NCBI GenBank assembly: GCA_049671745.1
Contig: JBATVL010000059.1
Coordinates: forward strand, 1-64,000
Reading direction: 5' to 3'
From: SNAP01 sp049671745
GTDB lineage: Bacteria > Bacteroidota > Bacteroidia > Bacteroidales > Marinifilaceae
Length of the DNA stretch: 64,000 nucleotides
Shown: positions 61,578-64,000 of the stretch, one piece after another
Layout: every line of letters begins with the position of its first letter
Numbering within the stretch: position 1 is the stretch's first letter
Position numbers and translations under genes: made by a program
Notes under the pieces: generated by a model
Told to the model about the DNA's origin: nothing
Seen by the model: the letters and a program-made list of their open reading frames with translations, nothing else
The model's database searches: none

Positions 61578-62192
61578 ATGAAATTAATAGGTATTGGACG
61601 TAATTACGTCGATCACGCTAAAGAGTTGAATAATCCTGTTCCTAAAGAACCAGTTATTTTTCTTATGCCAGATACTGCTCAACTTAGAAATAATGATCCT
61701 TTCTATATTCCAGACTTTACAAAGAATGTACATTATGAGGTGGAGATTGTGGTTAGAATTAATAAAATTGGTAAGAATATAGCAGAGAGATTTGCACATC
61801 GTTATTACGAAGAAATAGGAATAGGTATAGATTTTACGGCTCGTGATTTACAGACTGAATTAAAGACTAAAGGTTTACCTTGGGCTAATGCTAAAGCTTT
61901 TGATTATTCTGCTCCTATTTCTATGAAATATATTAATAAAGAAGATTTTTCTTCAGTTCAAGATATAGATTTTTCTTTGCTTAAGAATGGAGAACTTGTT
62001 CAAAAAGGCAATACTTCTGATATGATTTTCAAGATTGATGAACTTATTGCATACATTTCGAAGTTTTATACTCTTAAGATTGGTGATTTAATTTACACTG
62101 GAACACCTCCAGGAGTAGGAAAGATAGAGATTGGTGATAAATTAGAAGCGTTTATTGGTGAACGGAACATGTTAGTTTGCAACGTCTTATAA
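61578..62192 (+). CDS. Fumarylacetoacetate hydrolase family protein
   Basis: This 204-residue enzyme of the FAH/2-hydroxyhepta-2,4-diene-1,7-dioate isomerase family includes acylpyruvate hydrolases and oxaloacetate decarboxylases. The N-terminal KLIGIGRNYVDHAKELNN, the metal-binding VHYEVEIVVRI with its paired glutamates, FTARDLQ, and YTGTPPGVGKIEIGD are all present. A start seven codons upstream (61557) is open but non-ATG. It follows the exonuclease by 26 bases. The physiological substrate is not determined. Confidence 0.87.
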   Translation: MKLIGIGRNYVDHAKELNNPVPKEPVIFLMPDTAQLRNNDPFYIPDFTKNVHYEVEIVVRINKIGKNIAERFAHRYYEEIGIGIDFTARDLQTELKTKGLPWANAKAFDYSAPISMKYINKEDFSSVQDIDFSLLKNGELVQKGNTSDMIFKIDELIAYISKFYTLKIGDLIYTGTPPGVGKIEIGDKLEAFIGERNMLVCNVL

Positions 62193-62241
62193 AAACCATT
62201 AGAAAAAGATTGATTTTTATTGAATAAAAGTACTGCAAAAG

Positions 62242-62272
62242 TTTGGTGTTTCTGAAAAATGAGCTACTTTTG
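62242..62272 (+). promoter_or_regulatory. Promoter of tRNA-Ser, exact consensus
   Basis: TTTG (62242-62245), a 19-base spacer and TACTTTTG (62265-62272) match the full Bacteroidetes promoter consensus. The start site would fall a few bases before the tRNA. Confidence 0.85.
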
Positions 62273-62282
62273 CAGTGCATCA

Positions 62283-62367
62283 GGAGAGATGGCAGAGTGG
62301 TCGAATGCGGTAGTCTTGAAAACTATTGTACTGCAAGGTACCGGGGGTTCGAATCCCTCTCTCTCCG
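62283..62367 (+). tRNA. tRNA-Ser (anticodon UGA)
   Basis: The 85-base gene is a class II tRNA with a long variable arm. The acceptor stem GGAGAGA pairs with TCTCTCC. The anticodon loop CTTGAAA places TGA at positions 34-36, and the T-arm contains GGTTCGAATCC. The discriminator base is G, as expected for serine, and CCA is not encoded. Confidence 0.95.
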
Positions 62368-62376
62368 CTGGTAAAA

Positions 62377-62404
62377 GAGCTTGTTTTTAACAAGCTCCTT
62401 TTTT
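62377..62404 (+). terminator. Terminator of tRNA-Ser
   Basis: GAGCTTGTT (62377-62385) pairs perfectly with AACAAGCTC (62389-62397) across a three-base loop and is followed by CTTTTTTT. It is a strong intrinsic terminator ten bases after the tRNA. Confidence 0.9.
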
Positions 62405-62771
62405 ATGCCTTTTACTTTCTTATATCTTCATTGTTGATATTGATATTCTGTCATATTCAATATTACAGTCCCTTTGTGTATAATGATATTTCTGTTTTTT
62501 AAGATGCCCTATTATGATATATTGTTTAGACTCACAGGTGCTTAGTTCAGAATAAATTAGTAAAAGGATATAATAATAGTTGTCATTGATTAATTAAAGT
62601 GTAAATTTGTTGCATTAATTCCCTCATTAGCTATGTGGTGGACAATAGCAAGTAGTGAGGATTCTTCGCGGAATTCTATATCATACAATAAACTCAAACT
62701 ATTTTTATTAAGGTAACTGTTTTTTTCATAAAGAGAGAAATAGGAAACTAAAATTATTAGAATGTAATACT
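62405..62771. other. Gene-free interval before the porin gene
   Basis: No convincing gene is seen in these roughly 365 bases. A 27-codon frame at 62,633 has no supporting features. A TAAATTTG at 62602-62609 could serve as the -7 element of a porin promoter with a long leader of about 160 bases. No recognised riboswitch motif was found. Confidence 0.5.
62602..62609 (+). promoter_or_regulatory. Candidate -7 element for the porin gene
   Basis: TAAATTTG fits TAnnTTTG but has no -33 partner at the right spacing. It would give a leader of about 160 bases, long for this window. Confidence 0.35.
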
Positions 62772-63890
62772 ATGTATAAAAAATTTACAACAAGCTTATT
62801 GGTGATTTTATTGGCAGCATTGAATATGTGTGCCCAAGAACAAGTTGAAAAGAACAAAGATTTTGTAAAGATTGGTGGAGCCTTTCGTTACACTTATATG
62901 AACAATAGTTGGAATCAAAGTCATAAAGATAAAGGCGGGCAAGCCATTTTCGATGCTATGATATTTACTGCAAAAGGTGAACTAAAGGGAGTTGAATTTG
63001 CAGTAGAGACACGTTATTATGCAGAATCTTTTGGTGGTTTCATGCTACGTAATGGATATATTGGTTTGCCTTTGACTGATAATCTGAAACTTAAGGTAGG
63101 TATGCCAAGAACTCCTTTTGGTATTATGCCTTTTACTGGAAATAGTTTCATGTTTAATATGCCTTATTATATGGGCTTTGAAGATGATGCCGACATAGGT
63201 GCCTTATTAGAATATAAATGTAATAATTTAGAGGCTCAGCTTAATTTTTCTAAGAATTCTGAAGATGTTTTTAGTAGTAAGAATAAGAGATATGCTTATG
63301 ACATTAGTGGGGAAAATGAAGAATTGAACCAATTAACTGCTCGTATGGCTTATCATTTTGGTGATAAGAAACAACATGAAATTGGTGGTTCTGCTCAATA
63401 TGGACAAATCTACAATACAAAAACACAAGATACAGGAGATAAATATGCTTTTGCTGTACACGGAGTATTCAAATTTAACCGTTGGGACATAAAGGCTGAA
63501 GCTATTGCTTGTGAGTTTAATCCTAAAGATTCTGTTTCTAAAGACTTTATTGAGATGGGGGCTTTTAATGGCGCTTATGAAATGGCTCGTAAAGGTTTTG
63601 TATATTCTTTAAGTATAGGTTATCAAATTCCTCTTAATTATAAATTCTTGGACGATATTAAATTTTATAATGATTTCTCTGCTTATGAGAAGTCAGTATC
63701 CGATTATGATAGTTCATATATGAATGTGCTTGGTTGTATGTTACATACAGGGCCTGTTTATATATTGATTGACTACGTGTTGGCGAATAATCATCCTTGG
63801 ATAGGAGATAATTACAAGCAAGGTCTTTCTGTTGGAGGCGAGAAGAGCTGGAATAAACGTTTTAATGTGAATATAGGTCTATATTTCTAG
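62772..63890 (+). CDS. Outer-membrane beta-barrel porin
   Basis: The protein is 372 residues with a signal peptide ending in NMCAQ. The mature chain alternates short amphipathic strands and ends in NIGLYF, a C-terminal phenylalanine used by the barrel assembly machinery. Segments such as FAVETRYYAESFGGFMLRNGYIGLPLTDNLKLKVGMPRTPFG resemble phosphate-selective porins O/P and related Bacteroidetes porins, but substrate selectivity cannot be stated. A perfect terminator follows. Confidence 0.75.
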   Translation: MYKKFTTSLLVILLAALNMCAQEQVEKNKDFVKIGGAFRYTYMNNSWNQSHKDKGGQAIFDAMIFTAKGELKGVEFAVETRYYAESFGGFMLRNGYIGLPLTDNLKLKVGMPRTPFGIMPFTGNSFMFNMPYYMGFEDDADIGALLEYKCNNLEAQLNFSKNSEDVFSSKNKRYAYDISGENEELNQLTARMAYHFGDKKQHEIGGSAQYGQIYNTKTQDTGDKYAFAVHGVFKFNRWDIKAEAIACEFNPKDSVSKDFIEMGAFNGAYEMARKGFVYSLSIGYQIPLNYKFLDDIKFYNDFSAYEKSVSDYDSSYMNVLGCMLHTGPVYILIDYVLANNHPWIGDNYKQGLSVGGEKSWNKRFNVNIGLYF

Positions 63891-63921
63891 ATCTTTTGTT
63901 TCTTTATATGAAGATTAAACG

Positions 63922-63960
63922 GACATTATAAATATATTAGTATTTATAATGTCTTTTTTT
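63922..63960 (+). terminator. Terminator of the porin gene
   Basis: GACATTATAAATA (63922-63934) pairs perfectly with TATTTATAATGTC (63941-63953) across six bases and is followed by TTTTTTT. Confidence 0.9.
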
Positions 63961-64000
63961 ATTACATGCTTTCTCTCTGATTATTAATAATCTAAGCTTA

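Noticed and set aside
62633..62716. 27-codon frame before the porin gene
   Set aside because: No signal sequence, recognised family or sign of coding beyond chance in a gene-free stretch.
62283..62771. Possible integration site at tRNA-Ser
   Set aside because: No duplicate of the tRNA 3' end, integrase or other mobile-element gene is seen in the following sequence.

Overview
The window is a low-GC chromosomal segment from a Bacteroidota bacterium, most likely of the order Bacteroidales. The evidence is threefold. Many genes are preceded by the phylum-specific -7 element TAnnTTTG, in several cases with a TTG/TTTG about 19-20 bases upstream. There is an RprX/RprY-type two-component pair, a Bacteroidetes-type Tgt without zinc cysteines, and GldF/GldG. 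The capsule genes resemble those of Bacteroides polysaccharide loci. The species cannot be named from the sequence alone.

Layout. Positions 1-8,000 carry an SLC12-like cotransporter, a thioredoxin-domain lipoprotein, a small acidic secreted protein, the RprX/RprY-like kinase and regulator, and a secreted papain-like (C1B) peptidase. Positions 8,000-24,800 are mostly housekeeping. RNA modification genes are rluB, miaA, tgt and queA. Also present are an LptF/LptG permease, a second C1B peptidase, a TPR-PD40-SPOR envelope protein, a GNAT enzyme, a standalone HsdR_N-like nuclease-fold protein, YqgE, a GmhB-type phosphatase, a class IV aminotransferase, holA, AMP nucleosidase, a degenerate ThpR-like protein, the RNase P RNA and L-serine dehydratase.

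Positions 24,800-55,900 are a long capsule/exopolysaccharide locus of the Wzx/Wzy type, read entirely on the plus strand. It starts with a CapD-like dehydratase, an SLBB export protein and Wzz, followed by two nucleotide-sugar dehydrogenases. The central block is visibly AT-richer and holds the flippase, pyruvyltransferase-like protein, glycosyltransferases, Wzy-like polymerase, a glucuronyl C5-epimerase-like protein, an alkaline-phosphatase-fold transferase and a glycosidase-like lipoprotein. Next come an aminotransferase plus PglC-type initiating transferase pair (the WcfR/WcfS arrangement), galE, and a three-gene phosphonate module (PEP mutase fused to a cytidylyltransferase, phosphonopyruvate decarboxylase, phosphonoacetaldehyde reductase). 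The last part is a WbpE/WbpB/WbpD set with its own promoter, then rfbC and rfbD.

Taken together the locus predicts (inference) a polysaccharide started on an amino-trideoxy sugar. It should contain uronic acids, possibly epimerised to L-iduronate, a diacetamido-uronic acid, perhaps a deoxyhexose and a pyruvate ketal, and a 2-hydroxyethylphosphonate substituent. Only three elongating glycosyltransferases are seen besides the initiating enzyme, which fits a short repeat unit. This combination is the most interesting system in the window.

Positions 55,900-64,000 return to core functions: lpxB, gldF, gldG, dnaN, a DEDDh exonuclease, a fumarylacetoacetase-family hydrolase, tRNA-Ser(UGA) and an outer-membrane porin.
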